From Clostridiaceae bacterium (GTDB lineage: Bacteria; Bacillota; Clostridia; Oscillospirales; Acutalibacteraceae), in the NCBI GenBank assembly GCA_016302625.1, contig JAEDNG010000060.1, forward strand, positions 1-5,827: DNA of 5,827 nt, written 5' to 3'. Position numbers and translations under genes: made by a program. How positions within the stretch are numbered: position 1 is the stretch's first letter; every line of letters starts with the position of its first letter. This document shows, piece after piece, positions 4,492 to 5,827 of the stretch. Under the pieces are notes generated by a model. The model saw only the letters and a list, made by a program, of their open reading frames with translations, did no database searches and was not told the DNA's origin.

Positions 4492-5827
4492 ATGTTTAAA
4501 AAATTTGAATCTACCGTTGTTTTCTTATTGAAACTTATAATGTTCTGCTCATGCGCAGGAGTATTCTTTCTTTTATTCGGCAGTAAATATCCCTTTATGC
4601 TTATTCCGAGCCGTACTTCGTTCATTACCTTAGGCGTTTTCGCCCTTGTTTATATGATGATGAATATAATATACGGCGGGTTTGACATAGGAAAACGAAA
4701 GAGCAAGCCTATTATATATTCTTTTATTCTTTCTCTCTTTTTTACAGATATAGTCGCGCATTTTTTCATGTGTATTATGAATATAACTGTCGTTCATGAA
4801 GGAAAATTCGTCTATGATTATCCGCTGCTGCTTATTCTGACATATATCGTTCAGATTTTTATTATCGTTGCGTTTACCTACGGCGGTAATTATCTGTATT
4901 TTTCATTCAACAAACCGCATGACTGCATAATTATAGCTAGAAGAGGGGAACAGACCGATAATATTGTATCAAAAATAGGCCGTTATAAAAAGCAGTACAA
5001 TATTACCGGAATAGTGTACTTAGACGAGCAGGACATGCTCAAAAAAATCGACAGCGCGGATTCGGTTTTCTTTTACAATCTTTCCGTTCCCGAAAGAAAC
5101 GCGCTGGTCGAATACTGCTATCACTGCAAAAAGGACATTTATTACAGTGTTGAGCTTTCTGATATCGTGTCGCTTGGCAGTCACCGCGTATTTTTTGACG
5201 ATAAATCCATGGTTTACGCACCGGTAAAGGGACTTACCTTTGAACAGAGGGTGATAAAACGGCTTATGGATTTAGTCATAGCGGGTCTTGGTTTAATAGT
5301 GACTTCGCCGTTATTATTAATAACCGCGATTTGCATTAAGCTTGAGGACGGCGGTCCTGTGTTTTATAAACAGGAACGCGCAACCTATGCCGGCAGAGTT
5401 TTCAAGGTTTTAAAATTCCGTTCGATGAAAGCGGAGGACGGCTCAATCCATCGCTCCGTGACAAAAAATGACGATAGGATAACCCGCACCGGCAGGATAA
5501 TCAGAAAATTCAGAATTGACGAGCTTCCTCAGCTTATTAATGTTTTAAAAAGCGATATGAGCATTGTAGGCCCACGTCCGGAAATGCTTGAAAATGTTGA
5601 AAAATACACAAAGGAACTTCCGGAGTTTGCTTATCGCCAACGCGCGAAAGCAGGTCTTACGGGAATGGCTCAGATTTACGGAAAATACAATACCTCTCCC
5701 AAGGACAAGCTTATATTTGATTTGACATATATTAATGAATACAGTGTGTGGCTTGATATAAAGCTTATTTTCCGCACTCTGCTTGTTTTGCTCACTCCCG
5801 ATAAAAGCACTGAGGCTTTTGAAGAAA
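4492..5827 (+). CDS. Polyprenyl-phosphate sugar-1-phosphate transferase (WcaJ/EpsE-type), C-terminus cut by the window edge
   Basis: A membrane phosphoglycosyl transferase that moves a sugar-1-phosphate from a nucleotide sugar to undecaprenyl phosphate, the first step in building an exopolysaccharide or capsule unit. There are 445 codons with no stop before 5827; relatives run about 450-480, so only a short tail is missing. Four hydrophobic segments (about 8-30, 44-61, 75-98, 111-131) are followed by a degenerate nucleotide-binding-like middle domain (about 143-240). The catalytic Bac_transf domain begins at KRLMDLVIAGLGLIVTSPLL (256-275), a membrane re-entrant helix. It continues with KFRSMKAEDG (308-317), RKFRIDELPQL (338-348) with the D343-E344 catalytic dyad, SIVGPRPE (357-364), KAGLTGMAQIYGKYN (386-400) and the WLDIKLIFRTL end (420-430). 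ATG 4492 has its own promoter and a moderate AAAAGAG site. The sugar is unknown; I expect further polysaccharide genes to the right. Confidence 0.93.
   Translation, partial: MFKKFESTVVFLLKLIMFCSCAGVFFLLFGSKYPFMLIPSRTSFITLGVFALVYMMMNIIYGGFDIGKRKSKPIIYSFILSLFFTDIVAHFFMCIMNITVVHEGKFVYDYPLLLILTYIVQIFIIVAFTYGGNYLYFSFNKPHDCIIIARRGEQTDNIVSKIGRYKKQYNITGIVYLDEQDMLKKIDSADSVFFYNLSVPERNALVEYCYHCKKDIYYSVELSDIVSLGSHRVFFDDKSMVYAPVKGLTFEQRVIKRLMDLVIAGLGLIVTSPLLLITAICIKLEDGGPVFYKQERATYAGRVFKVLKFRSMKAEDGSIHRSVTKNDDRITRTGRIIRKFRIDELPQLINVLKSDMSIVGPRPEMLENVEKYTKELPEFAYRQRAKAGLTGMAQIYGKYNTSPKDKLIFDLTYINEYSVWLDIKLIFRTLLVLLTPDKSTEAFEE

Noticed and set aside
5039..5221. 60-codon minus-strand frame opposite the sugar transferase
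   Set aside because: The plus-strand reading is continuous and matches a known family. The short antisense frame, although cysteine-containing, shows no organised zinc motif.

Overview
The window looks like ordinary chromosomal DNA from a clostridial Firmicute, perhaps an Oscillospirales/Ruminococcaceae-type gut anaerobe. The grounds are sigma-A-like promoters, purine-rich Shine-Dalgarno sites (AGGAG type), a typical Firmicutes nrdR, a 550-residue clostridial-type glutamyl-tRNA synthetase, and a cyclophilin and ZIP transporter of a style I associate with that group. This assignment is an inference from protein flavour, not from a search. There is no sign of a phage, insertion sequence, CRISPR array or stable RNA gene.

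Layout. Positions 1-2724 hold a minus-strand operon read in the order nrdR (2724-2269), gltX (2241-589), glnS (574 to beyond position 1, truncated by the window edge). Gaps are 27 and 14 bases, so co-transcription is very likely. The glnS ribosome binding site abuts the gltX stop codon. Positions 2725-2831 are a compact divergent control region. Rightward from there run a cytoplasmic cyclophilin-type peptidyl-prolyl isomerase (2832-3428) and, 24 bases later, a ZIP-family metal transporter (3453-4235). The 256 bases from 4236 to 4491 are non-coding and hold a long hairpin (possible terminator) and a near-consensus sigma-A promoter. That promoter drives the last gene, a polyprenyl-phosphate sugar phosphotransferase (4492 to beyond 5827, nearly complete). 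It is probably the first gene of a surface-polysaccharide cluster that continues to the right.

How the parts work together. NrdR is the nucleotide-sensing repressor of ribonucleotide reductase genes. GltX charges tRNA-Glu. GlnS charges tRNA-Gln directly, which is notable because most Firmicutes lack GlnS and use transamidation. The most interesting part of the window is the 107-base divergent region. A near-perfect NrdR box lies in the middle of an 11-bp inverted repeat whose arms supply the -35/-10 elements of two fully overlapping, face-to-face promoters. This predicts autoregulation of the nrdR-gltX-glnS operon and possible NrdR control of the isomerase/ZIP pair. I see no wholly new system; the other findings are modest.
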